From positions 50,220,491 through 50,284,490 of the forward strand of contig OX439128.1 of assembly GCA_949318235.1 (NCBI GenBank): a stretch of DNA of 64,000 nt, in the 5' to 3' direction. Positions 18,711-34,953 of this stretch are shown piece after piece. The notes beneath the pieces were generated by a model that had not been told where the DNA came from, searched no databases, and saw nothing but the letters and a program-made list of their open reading frames with translations. This DNA comes from Ecdyonurus torrentis (lineage: Eukaryota; Arthropoda; Insecta; Ephemeroptera; Heptageniidae). The position numbers were made by a program, and so were the translations under genes. Positions within the stretch are counted from its first letter, which is position 1. Each line of letters opens with the position of its first letter.

Positions 18711-19029
18711 TATATAAAAGGTGGTTGCCATATAAAAGTCAATGCCATAAGTGAGCACTATGGGCCAGTATATATGAGAAAATGACTCATTTTGCCAGCT
18801 TAAAAATACTTTGCAATGTTTTTGAGAGCATTGGCGCTGTTAATAGGTTGAATTAGATTTTTAAATATGCAGAACAAAATATATATATATATATATATAT
18901 ATAAATTGAGGTTTCTCAATGAAAATAGCCAAAAAACGACGTTTGTTCTATGCTGAGCAATGTTATTCATGGCTTCGGTATGGCATCGAAGCGCATTCTT
19001 GAGCTTTTTCATACACTCACTCTATATAG
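18711..19029 (+). mobile_element. Miniature element, family A
   Basis: Shares with the other copies GTGGTTGCCATATAAAAGTC at the start, TTTTTGAGAGCATTGGCGCTG in part, AAAATAGCCAAAAAACGACG and GGCATCGAAGCGCATTC near the end. A (TA)n tract (18880-18902) interrupts the middle. Non-coding. Confidence 0.8.
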
Positions 19030-20840
<1,811 letters not shown>

Positions 20841-21015
20841 ACAAAAATAAATACGTAATAATTATGCTAGACGATTTTTAATAACTTTTATTTATTATGG
20901 CTTATACTTCATGCTATAAATTGTAAAAACTTTGTTACGTAGCATTAAATTGTTATGCTGCTCTAATTCAGCAACTTTTATGCTATACAGTGACATAAAT
21001 GCTCCATACAAAATG
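20841..21015 (+). repeat. AT-rich interspersed repeat, family B
   Basis: Opens ACAAAAATAAATACGTAATA and ends near GACATAAATGCTCCATAC. Diverged relative of 9284-9470 and 27704-27895. Confidence 0.6.
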
Positions 21016-26469
<5,454 letters not shown>

Positions 26470-27057
26470 TAATAGGTTGGTTGTATATAAAAGTCGACAC
26501 CATATGTGAGCAGTAAATAATATGGGCGCAGGTATGAGAAAATTACATATTTAGCCAGTTTAAAAATACTTAGAAAGATTTTTGAGATTAATGCTGTTAA
26601 CAGTTTGAATTAAGTATGCAAGAATGGGAGAAAAATAATAATAACACTCAAAAAAAGGGTGCATGACTTCAGTTACGAATTCTTATTTGAGATAAACACT
26701 TTTGAGTTATTATGAGCAGCTAAAATAATGCATTTTAGAAATGATATAACCAATAGCTATACTTTAACTTAAAATAGCCTAAGAAAAAAACTAAATATAA
26801 CTCAAAACAACTTAAATTATAGCTATTGTTAATAATTTGCTAAAATGTATTACTTTAACTACTCATAATAACTCGAAAGTTATCTAAAATAAGTTAAGAT
26901 TTGTAACTGAAGTATTGTACCATTTTTTTTAGTGAACCAACAAAATCCAAATAAAATAGCCAAAAACGACGTTAGTCCTATGCTGAACAATGTTATTCAT
27001 TGCTTCTGTATGGCGTCAAAGTGCATTCAGTATGACGTCATGCGCATACACCCTATA
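26470..27057 (+). mobile_element. Miniature element, family A, carrying a nested element
   Basis: Starts GGTTGGTTGTATATAAAAGTC and ends ATGCGCATACACCCTATA. The homologous sequence is split by 26645-26934, whose ends CACT(C/A)AAAAAA and AGTG plus about 100 bp inside are inverted copies (left CTTCAGTTAC, right GTAACTGAAG). The nested unit has no coding frame. Confidence 0.8.
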
Positions 27058-28787
27058 ACACTGTGCACTGCAACATAAATATGCTAATTATCTTTACCTC
27101 TTTTAATCAATATTTATTAATCATAACTTTTTTATACTCACTTTCAGTGTAATGACTAAAGTAATAATATATAATAAGTTGAATTTACAGTTACAAATTT
27201 TATTAAGTAAAAATAAATGTTCTTTTATGGAGCTCATCATTAATATTTTTTAAATAATTATTATATGTAATGGAAAATATAAATGATTGATGAATTTAAG
27301 AATGCATCATAACTATAGTATGCAACTTGTTGAGTGCTGCAGTATTAAAAGTTTAATTATATAGAAATGCACGTGCATGTTTTTAACCAGTAAATTATTA
27401 TATGTGAATGTGATTATTTCTCTTTATAATAATTATTTATTATTGTAAATGTAATTGAATTGAAATATAGAATTTATACAATGAATAAATACATAATTTA
27501 TTTAGAACTATTATTTAAGAAATTTGATGGACCCAGGCAGATTACAATAACAATAAAAATTATAGCAAACGTTATTGATATTTTTTCATTAAGTTAAATT
27601 TTATCACTTTTTTGTACTATAATATGCGTTAATTTAATACGTTGCTTGATTTTAAAGTCAAATTTTAGTGAATTTAGCTCAACTTTGGATAATATAGTAC
27701 ATGAACAAAAATAAAAATACGTAATAATTATGCTCGCTATTTTCAGTATTACAACATAATTTTATGCTATACTGAATAATAATTATCTTGTAAAAATATT
27801 ATATTACTCAGAATAATTATTTATGCTTTTCAAATTTAGTAATGTTTATGCTGTATAATGACATAAATGTAGCAGAATAAAAATTACGTAATTTTTACTT
27901 CCGTTTTTTTTTTTTTTTTTTTTTTTTTGTGAAAATTTTATAATCAGTCAAATTTTAGTATGAATTTTAGTATAGACATTATGACACATTCCATAGATTA
28001 TCTAACACACATGTACGTATATGTGTACTGAGAGTGAGATCCCATGAAGAGTGATTACATACAATGGAATGCAATCATGTTTACACTTCAAACTTCCTGT
28101 TTAAATTTTACGTCATCTGTTTTACACACTACTTTTTTTTTTTTTTTTTTTTTTAACGTATTATATTGTTGTTTAAATTAGTTCAATTTATAACAGTACT
28201 TAAAAATTATATATACTTAAAATATAATATTAAATTGCTGTAATTACATTATTTAGCATAAATTTTATAATGTTTAACAATAATAATAATATTCAAAAAT
28301 GTACTCGGTAATCTAATGTAAAACAAATTATATACTTGAAAAGAATGTGAGATTTATAATACACGTGGTACTGAAATTTTTTGCATCTTGATTTTTTATA
28401 CCCTCTCCCTTCTCAGCTCATTTTCAAAAAGACGTATTTTTTTTTATCACTGATATAAAAAAAATTAACCTTGAACTGTCTTCCAAGTTTGTTTTAAATA
28501 ACTAATTTATTATTATTTTTTAAATTATTTTTAATTTTTTCTTATTTATTGTATAATATTATTTATTATTAATAATATAGATTCAAATATGTATAATATA
28601 TAACTTAATTTTCGTTGTTTTAAAATATTAAAAAACTATTATATTCTATTAGAAAATAATATATCTTAGTTAAAAGAATTTCGTAATATTATATAGAATT
28701 AATAAAATTATTGTAAAAAATTATTATATGATAGATTTTTATATATATTTTTTGAAATATACTTAAAAAACAATAAAATATAATATT
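27058..28787. other. AT-rich left flank of the Polinton, with one family-B repeat
   Basis: A family-B repeat lies at 27704-27895, T runs near 27905-27929 and 28132-28154. Ends in the target duplication AATATT. No gene seen. Confidence 0.65.
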
Positions 28788-28914
28788 AGTAGAAGGATAT
28801 TACCGTTTCTGGCACAGAGGAACGAGTAACAGGTATGACATAACAGCCTGTCAAAATTAGCATAACTGTTGAGGAGCAAAATCGGCGGCTATCGTCTTTG
28901 ATGTTTACAACCTG
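28788..28914 (+). repeat. Left terminal inverted repeat of the Polinton
   Basis: These 127 bp match the reverse complement of 49458-49584 without gaps and with 5 mismatches. Only one mismatch falls in the first 106 bp, and three cluster in the last 10 bp. The outermost bases are AGTAGAAGGATATTACCG. The repeat is at the short end for Polintons. It should serve as the integrase end and as the origin of protein-primed replication. Confidence 0.95.
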
Positions 28915-29233
28915 TCAATCAGCTGATTGATTTTGCCGACAAGTCTTAATTTTATGCGCATAAATTTTAGTAGCTGTATACTACATACCTTTATGTTTAT
29001 GAGGGTCGTAAAATTGGTATGCAGTATAATATAAAAAGTCATTTTGCCGACAAAGAAAATATATTTGAAATTAGGGTCACGAGGTAGGGGAGGGAAGTAG
29101 GGGTATTTCTATATATATGTGAATTGAGAGGGGATAAAAAGGGTGGGGGTAAAAAAAATGCAATACAAGAACGTTATTTTCTCGTAAAATAGCACATATA
29201 GATTGCGTCCGTGGCTGTACACATACACAAGAC

Positions 29234-29956
29234 ATGATTTCTGCAAACCGTGGTAAATTTCAACGTCACCCTGCTGATATGGGTGTATTTCTAACAACTG
29301 ATGGACCTCGTGACGGTGGTAGAATGGAAGAAGGTCATAAGCGTTACATATACAGTGAGATGGGACGTTTTAATTCTTTTCCTCACTTTTCGCTTCCATA
29401 CATGTTAACAACATCTGCCGACTTGGCAAGATACGGTTACGTGTGGTGTTGCGATGGAAGCCGCTTAGGTTATGTGAAGTGTGTTTACTGCAGCCATACG
29501 ATTTTAGACTATCAAGAACCTAGCTTGGCGGCAGTACATCATATGAGAGACAGCCCCTCATGTCCTTTACTCGGACTCACAGTCAAAAACAAAGTGGCTA
29601 ACTATATCTCTGCTAAACCTACACAAGAAAAACGTGAGGTTCAAGTATGTGCTGAGTCCAAAATGATATTAAATTTCATGGAACATCCTATCCTATCATC
29701 AAGTAATATATCTGTGGGTATGAAATGTGATTCTGCTTTGAGTCTGCAAGAGAGAGCCTCATCGTTTCCTGCATCATGGAATTTAACTGTACCAGTCTGT
29801 GATTTGGCACGATATGGTTTCCACTGGTGTGGCATAGAAGATCAAGTTAAATGCAATGAATGTGGACTTACAGTAAAAAATTGGCAAGTTGATGATTTGG
29901 CTGCTATTGTTCATGCTATTTGCAGTCCTTTATGCAAGTTTATGAAAAATTGTTAA
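29234..29956 (+). CDS. Two-BIR inhibitor-of-apoptosis-like protein without RING
   Basis: 240 aa. Two baculovirus IAP repeat (BIR) domains are visible. The first spans about residues 44-112, with zinc ligands C83, C86, H103 and C110. The second spans about 170-236, with C207, C210, H227 and C234. Both keep the C-x2-C-x16-H-x6-C spacing, and each has the LARYG core that precedes the zinc site. There is no RING domain, so it would bind targets (caspases or IAP antagonists) rather than ubiquitinate them. It is the outermost left gene and the only plus-strand gene at this end, converging on the BIR-RING gene 178 bp away. An AATAAA lies at 30020-30025, 64 bp after the stop codon. BIR identity is sure; an anti-apoptotic role is inferred from the family and the viral context. 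No clear TATA box or initiator is seen for it. Confidence 0.9.
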   Translation: MISANRGKFQRHPADMGVFLTTDGPRDGGRMEEGHKRYIYSEMGRFNSFPHFSLPYMLTTSADLARYGYVWCCDGSRLGYVKCVYCSHTILDYQEPSLAAVHHMRDSPSCPLLGLTVKNKVANYISAKPTQEKREVQVCAESKMILNFMEHPILSSSNISVGMKCDSALSLQERASSFPASWNLTVPVCDLARYGFHWCGIEDQVKCNECGLTVKNWQVDDLAAIVHAICSPLCKFMKNC

Positions 29957-30134
29957 TTGAAGTGTTATTATTTTACTTAAAAGTATGTTACTATGTAAAC
30001 TATAAGGTTTCAAAAAAAAAATAAAAATGAAATGAAACAAAACTTTAAGATACAAGAATTTTTATTTGCAATACCATTTTCCCATACACATAAAATAAGC
30101 ATACACAAATTTTTGAATATAATATACAGAGAAA

Positions 30135-30875
30135 TTAAGGTAAATACACACGTAAAAATGAATCAATTTCAGTTCTACACATGGGACAGTTATCCAAGTT
30201 GAGGGCACAATCAACACATGATGCAATATGACTACATGGTAGATATACAACTTCAAGTTTTTTCATTAAACAAATATTACAGTTAAGAGGGTTAGTATCA
30301 TCAATGTCAATAACAAGTTTTTGACTATCTTCTAAATCTTCATCATGATTACAGTGTTGTAAGTCACATCTCTCACTGGTTATATCTTTCACTCGTTGGA
30401 TGTATGCACACGGGTTTACCAATTCCTCAGACCAGAATAGATGTTCGTGTACGATGTTGTCCTCTGGTTGCCACATATGTATATGCATTCCACAATGATG
30501 GCACACAGTAACGTCACCTTGACCACTGTAAAAGAATCCTGCAGCAGCCAATTGTTCAGGACGCTGTTTGATCTGTTGAGGCCATGCATCAAAAGTATCG
30601 AGTCTGTCATGAAGTAAATTGAAGTCAGGATATCTTGGATGATTAAATTCTCCATATATGACAGCATTCAAGGGGATATCAACAGCATGATTAGATTGTA
30701 GCACTATAACTCTGGTTAGAGCATCGGCCTGACGTCTACTTTCTATGTGACGTCTAACAAGTACATCAGCTACGTTTCCATAAGTCCATTGATTAACCTC
30801 TTCTGCTACTGTGTCTGTCGAATCAAGATCGTGATTCTCTGGAACTAGATCGTTGCTCACATGTTGGTACTCCAT
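30135..30875 (-). CDS. BIR-RING inhibitor of apoptosis (viral IAP type)
   Basis: 246 aa with one BIR domain (about residues 87-160; ligands C125, C128, H145, C156) and a C-terminal RING (C199, C202, C214, H216, C220, C223, C230, C233). RING IAPs act as E3 ubiquitin ligases on caspases and on pro-death IAP antagonists; this is the baculovirus IAP layout minus one BIR. The DxxxxEH...CAYIQRVK ending of the BIR is typical of viral and insect IAPs. Oddity: H145 and C156 are separated by 10 residues instead of the usual 6, a 4-residue insertion in the zinc loop. Residues 1-75 match nothing I recognise. A TATA box and TCAGT initiator lie upstream (30923-30957). A reverse-strand AATAAA sits at 30061-30066, about 70 bp after the stop codon. 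Confidence 0.93.
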   Translation of the reverse strand: MEYQHVSNDLVPENHDLDSTDTVAEEVNQWTYGNVADVLVRRHIESRRQADALTRVIVLQSNHAVDIPLNAVIYGEFNHPRYPDFNLLHDRLDTFDAWPQQIKQRPEQLAAAGFFYSGQGDVTVCHHCGMHIHMWQPEDNIVHEHLFWSEELVNPCAYIQRVKDITSERCDLQHCNHDEDLEDSQKLVIDIDDTNPLNCNICLMKKLEVVYLPCSHIASCVDCALNLDNCPMCRTEIDSFLRVYLP

Positions 30876-30922
30876 AGCTTCAATACACTAACCAAGAAGT
30901 TACTAAGAAAGCTCTTACAAGT

Positions 30923-30957
30923 ACTGATGCTAAATGAAATAGAGCGAGGCATATATA
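30923..30957 (-). promoter_or_regulatory. TATA box and TCAGT initiator of the BIR-RING gene
   Basis: On the minus strand TATATA (30952-30957) is followed by TCAGT (30923-30927), putting the likely start site at 30925, 32 bp from the box and about 50 bp before the ATG. TCAGT is the arthropod initiator consensus and contains the CAGT used by baculovirus early genes. Confidence 0.6.
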
Positions 30958-31039
30958 CCATCTCCCCCACTCTTTTCAAAATTCCCCCACTCCGTATTTA
31001 CTTTCCCCTACCGCCAATGTTATATGACATAACATTGCA

Positions 31040-31234
31040 TCATACAACACACTCCAGCATATCAAGGGAACATATACGACACTCATATGCTTCATCAGGA
31101 TAGCATCCACCATCTGCATAAATAACATGAGCACGATTCTTAGGATATTTCTTATAAGAATGAAATCCATGCACTCCAACGATATGATTTTGAGCTTCTA
31201 TTTTTACTTGACAACAAGCAAGTATGTTTCCCAT
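31040..31234 (-). CDS. Small hypothetical protein with an MGN..CC lipidation-type N-terminus
   Basis: 64 aa, not recognised. The N-terminus reads MGNILACC: glycine at position 2 with adjacent cysteines at 7 and 8, the arrangement used for N-myristoylation plus palmitoylation of membrane-anchored proteins. The rest is cysteine- and tyrosine-containing with no known domain. It lies 5' of the BIR-RING gene on the same strand. A second minus-strand frame (30976-31179) overlaps it, so the choice of frame rests only on the lipidation motif and a purine-containing ATGG start context. No TATA-initiator pair is evident. It may not be a gene. Confidence 0.4.
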   Translation of the reverse strand: MGNILACCQVKIEAQNHIVGVHGFHSYKKYPKNRAHVIYADGGCYPDEAYECRICSLDMLECVV

Positions 31235-31459
31235 GATAAACAGGAGAACGGTTGTATACGTTTAGTAGTTTGAAATAGAATAAAAATAAAAGTAAGCTGT
31301 TATACAAATATATACAAGAAAAAATTTAAACGCATGCGCAAGAAAGAAGGCGTGACTATAAGTTACATTGTATGCGATTCCACACCACCAACGAGGTTGC
31401 ATACGTGGCGCGTTTCCCTTTTTTATAACGTGAAGGGATTCCCCAGTAGGCCTAGAAAC

Positions 31460-31531
31460 ACGTTTTTTTTTTTTACATTTTTTTTATTTTTTTTATTTTT
31501 TAACTTTTTTTTAATTTTTTTTAATTTTTTT
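31460..31531. repeat. T-rich low-complexity spacer
   Basis: Almost pure T runs broken by single A or C, between the small MGN ORF and the 83-aa ORF. On the minus strand it is an A-rich 3' flank of the 83-aa gene. A plus-strand frame through it would be a phenylalanine run and is not credible. Confidence 0.8.
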
Positions 31532-31783
31532 TTATTTCCCCACACACTTTTCCATCACCATTTGCAAATACTTGTCGAGAGAACGTAGGTTAAAAACCTC
31601 TTCAAATTCAATAATACGTCTCCTGAATCTTATTTCATCCAACTGAAGTGACTCCCAGTCACAAGATCTGCGGCACTCTTTTGATTTTAAATCATCTTCA
31701 AAGAATACTGTTTGTATAGCACCGAATGTCACTCTTAAATTCTTTTTTAAGTTTTGAATATTGTTTGATTTTCTGGTAGTCAT
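31532..31783 (-). CDS. Hypothetical 83-aa Polinton protein
   Basis: No family recognised. The ATG at 31783 lies 23 bp after the stop codon of the 263-aa gene. An in-frame ATG at 31846 would lengthen it to 104 aa and overlap that gene by 40 bp in another frame. The C-terminal half is charged and probably helical (RFRRRIIEFEEVF, then LRSLDKYLQMVMEK). Translation could be by reinitiation from the upstream gene's mRNA. A frameshifted tail of the 263-aa protein is possible, but the second frame has its own ATG, so I treat it as separate. Confidence 0.5.
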   Translation of the reverse strand: MTTRKSNNIQNLKKNLRVTFGAIQTVFFEDDLKSKECRRSCDWESLQLDEIRFRRRIIEFEEVFNLRSLDKYLQMVMEKCVGK

Positions 31784-31806
31784 TATAAGTGGATATGGTT
31801 GAAGAT

Positions 31807-32598
31807 TTAAACGTATGGTATGTAAGAGGCGATATGTTCTTGACAATAAGTTCTGATTTCAAGAAAACACTTCTCCAAATCAAGCAGAGTTGTTGTATTA
31901 CCCTCGTAGGTGATATTCTCAAACTTGATTGACTTCAAGATGGTTTTGAAGTTTGCTGGATCATCTACGATTGGTAGTTTTGCAATAACATCCACTGGCA
32001 GACACTTCTTCATGAAATTGCAAATACCAAGGAAAACAGCTAGTGCATCACTCTGCCAATTCTTGTACATATTTTTCACGTGCTGAAGTAGGGGTAGAAC
32101 ATCCAAGAAGCCGTCCCAAGTAGGTTTAGCAAAGCATACTTTGAAGTGTGTATCCAATTTGTTTGTGAAACATATCATATGCTTGCCCCAATTCTTACGG
32201 AACTCGATGGAATCAACTGCATTCAAGTGGAGAGGTGCGTAAAAATCAGCGCATGGTTGGTTGAAGAAATTGTTGATGTAGGCCAGATTTTGCATTAAAA
32301 CGTCCAGGGTTTCACCATTAATGCGGTAACCTGACCATCCAGTTTTACCGATCGTAACGATGGGCTGAAAATCTTCTGATGGATCCAATGCAATGATAAC
32401 TTGCTTAGAACCACTGTTATTCAGTGGGAAAATTACACGGCAGACTTCTCTCGTCTTGAGTTCAGCCACAGTATTATCTTTCACTGCTTCATGCTTGTTA
32501 TAAACATTGAAACTTGAAGTTGGAGGTGTACAGTGCATAACAGAATCTTCATGCACACGAGGTTCGAAATTTACAAACTGAGACATTTGCTGTGCCAT
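31807..32598 (-). CDS. Hypothetical 263-aa Polinton protein
   Basis: Not recognised with confidence. About residues 55-115 read like a compact beta-strand domain closed by a helix (PIVTIGKTGWSGYRINGET followed by an aliphatic helix). This vaguely resembles PC4-type single-stranded-DNA-binding folds, which is a guess only. The second half is helical and rich in aromatic residues. No signal peptide or membrane segment is seen. It has its own TATA-initiator pair at 32608-32643 and sits downstream of a repeat-rich spacer after the protease gene. It could be a DNA-binding replication protein or a non-structural protein. Confidence 0.75.
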   Translation of the reverse strand: MAQQMSQFVNFEPRVHEDSVMHCTPPTSSFNVYNKHEAVKDNTVAELKTREVCRVIFPLNNSGSKQVIIALDPSEDFQPIVTIGKTGWSGYRINGETLDVLMQNLAYINNFFNQPCADFYAPLHLNAVDSIEFRKNWGKHMICFTNKLDTHFKVCFAKPTWDGFLDVLPLLQHVKNMYKNWQSDALAVFLGICNFMKKCLPVDVIAKLPIVDDPANFKTILKSIKFENITYEGNTTTLLDLEKCFLEIRTYCQEHIASYIPYV

Positions 32599-32607
32599 GT
32601 TGAACTG

Positions 32608-32643
32608 CTGAATGACACAAAGCTTTTCTACACCGTACTTATA
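32608..32643 (-). promoter_or_regulatory. TATA box and TCATT initiator of the 263-aa gene
   Basis: On the minus strand TATAAG (32638-32643) precedes TCATTCAG (32608-32615). The likely start is 32613, 30 bp from the box and 15 bp upstream of the ATG at 32598. Confidence 0.6.
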
Positions 32644-32699
32644 TGTATGATAAACCCTCTGGTGGAGAGTTCATGCATCAAAAAGACAAAGGAGAAGTA

Positions 32700-33025
32700 G
32701 GGGTTTTTTAAAACATGTACAGACATGTTTAAAGGCAGGTATTAGAAATTCCTTTTTCCCATCCTAATAAAACAATTAAATTAGGTCTGACACAACTCCA
32801 TGCAAGTTCAAACATGTTTTATAACCTCTTCATACCTGGAAACATTTACCTTGGTATTTATAATACCAATTAAATAATAAATTTAGGTATAAGGCTACAA
32901 ACAAGTTCAAACATGTTTTATTACTCGCGTACCTGTTTACATCCACCTCACTTCTTACTCTGATAATAAAACAATTTATATAGGCCAAAGACAACATAAT
33001 GCAAGTTTCAACATGTTATCTAGCA
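32700..33025. repeat. About 100-bp tandem repeat with AAACATGTTT palindromes
   Basis: Intergenic spacer between the protease and the 263-aa gene. The words CAAGTTCAAACATGTTT and AATAAAACAATT-type segments recur. The palindromic core starts near 32723, 32811, 32911 and 33011, giving steps of about 88, 100 and 100 bp. Units are diverged. This is upstream of the 263-aa promoter, so an enhancer-like or replication role is possible but unproven. Confidence 0.7.
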
Positions 33026-33074
33026 CTTTAAACTGCAAATATCAACAGACTTTGTTTTATTTCTAATTAAATAA

Positions 33075-33584
33075 TTAAATCTTTGAACAACATAATTGTC
33101 CTAGTCTGTTGTTACTGCAGGTGTTTAGTTTTGCATGTTTAAACACGTTTCTGACATACTTCTGTACAATCAAATCATTCTTGTCTAGGTCCTTTGTAAA
33201 AGAACTTTTAAAATCATGCATGCTATAACCATTCATGCGAGAGGCTAAGTATAACAGACAGTAATGTCCACATACAGTGGAAGTAAGACTTTGCAACTCT
33301 CTATCATTATACGTCCACTTTTTTCTCTTTAAAAATGCAATGTGACTTGATATGTAAGGTGTTAACCCGTAACTATCAAAATATTCTACTTTACCTTTAT
33401 TGGGAACAAAAATAGCAATCCAATGAGTACCAGGGTGTCCGTAGTTATCTGTATTAATGATAAAAGCTGCAGGTCGTTTGAATTTTTTGGGGATAAGGTC
33501 AGCTGCATAAACCCCTACTGTATATGTATTATTTTTCTGTTTATTGAAAAATGATAAACCACGAGTTAACTGCTCAGAGTTCAT
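33075..33584 (-). CDS. PRO: Adenain-like cysteine protease (virion maturation protease)
   Basis: 169 aa of the ULP1/adenain (C5) fold that Polintons share with adenoviruses. The catalytic set is in order: H54 in GTHW, D70 in YFDSYG, the oxyanion-hole glutamine Q98, and the nucleophile C105 in VCGHYC. Q98 to C105 spacing is seven residues, as in adenain. It should cleave capsid precursors inside assembling particles. Likely substrates in this element are the core protein (34954-35412) and the pVI-like protein (38323-38640), which carry adenain-type sites. It has its own TATA-initiator promoter. The length is slightly below that of adenovirus protease, but no motif is missing. Confidence 0.93.
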   Translation of the reverse strand: MNSEQLTRGLSFFNKQKNNTYTVGVYAADLIPKKFKRPAAFIINTDNYGHPGTHWIAIFVPNKGKVEYFDSYGLTPYISSHIAFLKRKKWTYNDRELQSLTSTVCGHYCLLYLASRMNGYSMHDFKSSFTKDLDKNDLIVQKYVRNVFKHAKLNTCSNNRLGQLCCSKI

Positions 33585-33591
33585 GGTTAAT

Positions 33592-33626
33592 ACTGACTGT
33601 TAACCTGTAAAATACTCTAATTTATA
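33592..33626 (-). promoter_or_regulatory. TATA box and TCAGT initiator of the protease gene
   Basis: On the minus strand TATAAATTAG (33617-33626) precedes TCAGT (33592-33596). The likely start is 33594, 32 bp from the box and 10 bp before the ATG at 33584, implying a very short leader. Confidence 0.6.
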
Positions 33627-33649
33627 AACAACCCATCACCTTTTAATAT

Positions 33650-34951
33650 CTATTTGAAATAATCAAGAGAACATTCTCTAGTCTTATCAACTTCTAAGAC
33701 GTCTCTAAACTCTGCATACACAATGACTGTCACAGCCTCAGTTATAGCAGTAGTAAATCCCAACTCAAGTCTAAGATTTCCTTGCTCTTGTATACACCAA
33801 TGCTGTTCATGGGCAGATAAATCAGGCGTGAGATCGAATGGATAGAGAACAAACCCATTTTGCCAGTCTTTCAAGCTTATACAGTAGCCGTCATCCGTGA
33901 GATGATTCCCAGTGTTGATGAATGATTGAAGATATGGCATAGTATATGCAAAGTCATTTTCTGCATAGATTGGACTATAAGCTCTAGAATTCATTTGTTC
34001 CCCATTTTTGAACAATGTAAGGTAATTCACTCCAAAATGTTTAAAGTTAAATGGATTTTTAGTAAATTCACCACTAAATGCGGAGTGAGACACAAGACCT
34101 ACAATTAATCTGTTTGGTATTCTGCCTAAAAACATATTTTCTATTGTATGAAATTGTGATCCTGATGGTATAGTATAGTTATGCATTTCAACACGCTTGA
34201 ATGGATATTTTGCAGAATGTGAACTTAAGTTTTTAGCATGAGCAATCAAGATACTAGGATTGACTTTTATTTTACGCATCCACAAAGTTGCATCCACTAT
34301 TTTAACTTTAGGCTGGGCTACATCTGCACCTTTAAGTAGCAGACTTTCTACTTTGTTTTTTATAAAAACAAAACGTAGATCTACACCATTTAAAAGGTAC
34401 TTGGAAGTGTTAAAAAGATCGCAATGTAATTGACCGGCTAAATTTAAAACACTACTTCCGTCGATCATTCTTTTACGGTTGAGCAAGGCTGTGTTTGTAT
34501 TCCCCGCATCAAGGTGATTTGGGGTATCTGTTTCCCACAAAGATGCTGTCAGATGGGATTCTTTAGCTGTGGTATTAAAATTGAAAAGATCCTCAATGTA
34601 TGCACGATAGTGATACATATTGCGGGCATCTGAAACCACTTTCTGATTAAACTCGACTTTAACATTGGACCAAAGAGTATCAAACAAGTTATTTATTGGA
34701 CCTATAGCATCTGCAGCAGTATAACTTGTATCGTCTGCTTTCACTATTTTAATTTTAATATCAAATAAGGTTCTTCCTAAATCTATATAATAATCACCTT
34801 GACCAGGGACACGGAACTCTAACTGAGCAGCATCCGAATCGAAAGAAGTAGGTTTATACTGCATATAATTACCCCCTAAAATACCTGTTTGCATGATTGG
34901 ACGTTCGAAAATATCAAGCTCGCCTGGCATGCCTTCGATAACCGCAGCCAT
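33650..34951 (-). CDS. PY: Major capsid protein (double jelly-roll hexon)
   Basis: 433 aa. It belongs to the widespread F54H12.2-like family now recognised as the Polinton/adintovirus major capsid protein. Family landmarks are present: an N-terminal strand ending in YMQYKP, the SGxG-like VPGQGDYYIDLGRTL segment, GPINNL...FNQKVVS, AYIEDL...KESHLTASLW, LHCDLFN, PSILIAHAKNL, the NPFNFKHFGVN motif, LYPFDLTPDLS and a C-terminal VIVYAEF. The length is normal and the frame is intact. It begins 2 bp after the core-protein stop codon and is last in the compact structural cassette. No TATA box is seen in front of it, so expression probably depends on an upstream promoter or on splicing. Confidence 0.92.
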   Translation of the reverse strand: MAAVIEGMPGELDIFERPIMQTGILGGNYMQYKPTSFDSDAAQLEFRVPGQGDYYIDLGRTLFDIKIKIVKADDTSYTAADAIGPINNLFDTLWSNVKVEFNQKVVSDARNMYHYRAYIEDLFNFNTTAKESHLTASLWETDTPNHLDAGNTNTALLNRKRMIDGSSVLNLAGQLHCDLFNTSKYLLNGVDLRFVFIKNKVESLLLKGADVAQPKVKIVDATLWMRKIKVNPSILIAHAKNLSSHSAKYPFKRVEMHNYTIPSGSQFHTIENMFLGRIPNRLIVGLVSHSAFSGEFTKNPFNFKHFGVNYLTLFKNGEQMNSRAYSPIYAENDFAYTMPYLQSFINTGNHLTDDGYCISLKDWQNGFVLYPFDLTPDLSAHEQHWCIQEQGNLRLELGFTTAITEAVTVIVYAEFRDVLEVDKTRECSLDYFK

Positions 34952-34953
34952 GA

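Noticed and set aside
31334..31588. 84-aa plus-strand frame in the Polinton
   Set aside because: Its second half is a phenylalanine run from a T-rich spacer, and it lies antisense to the 83-aa gene end.
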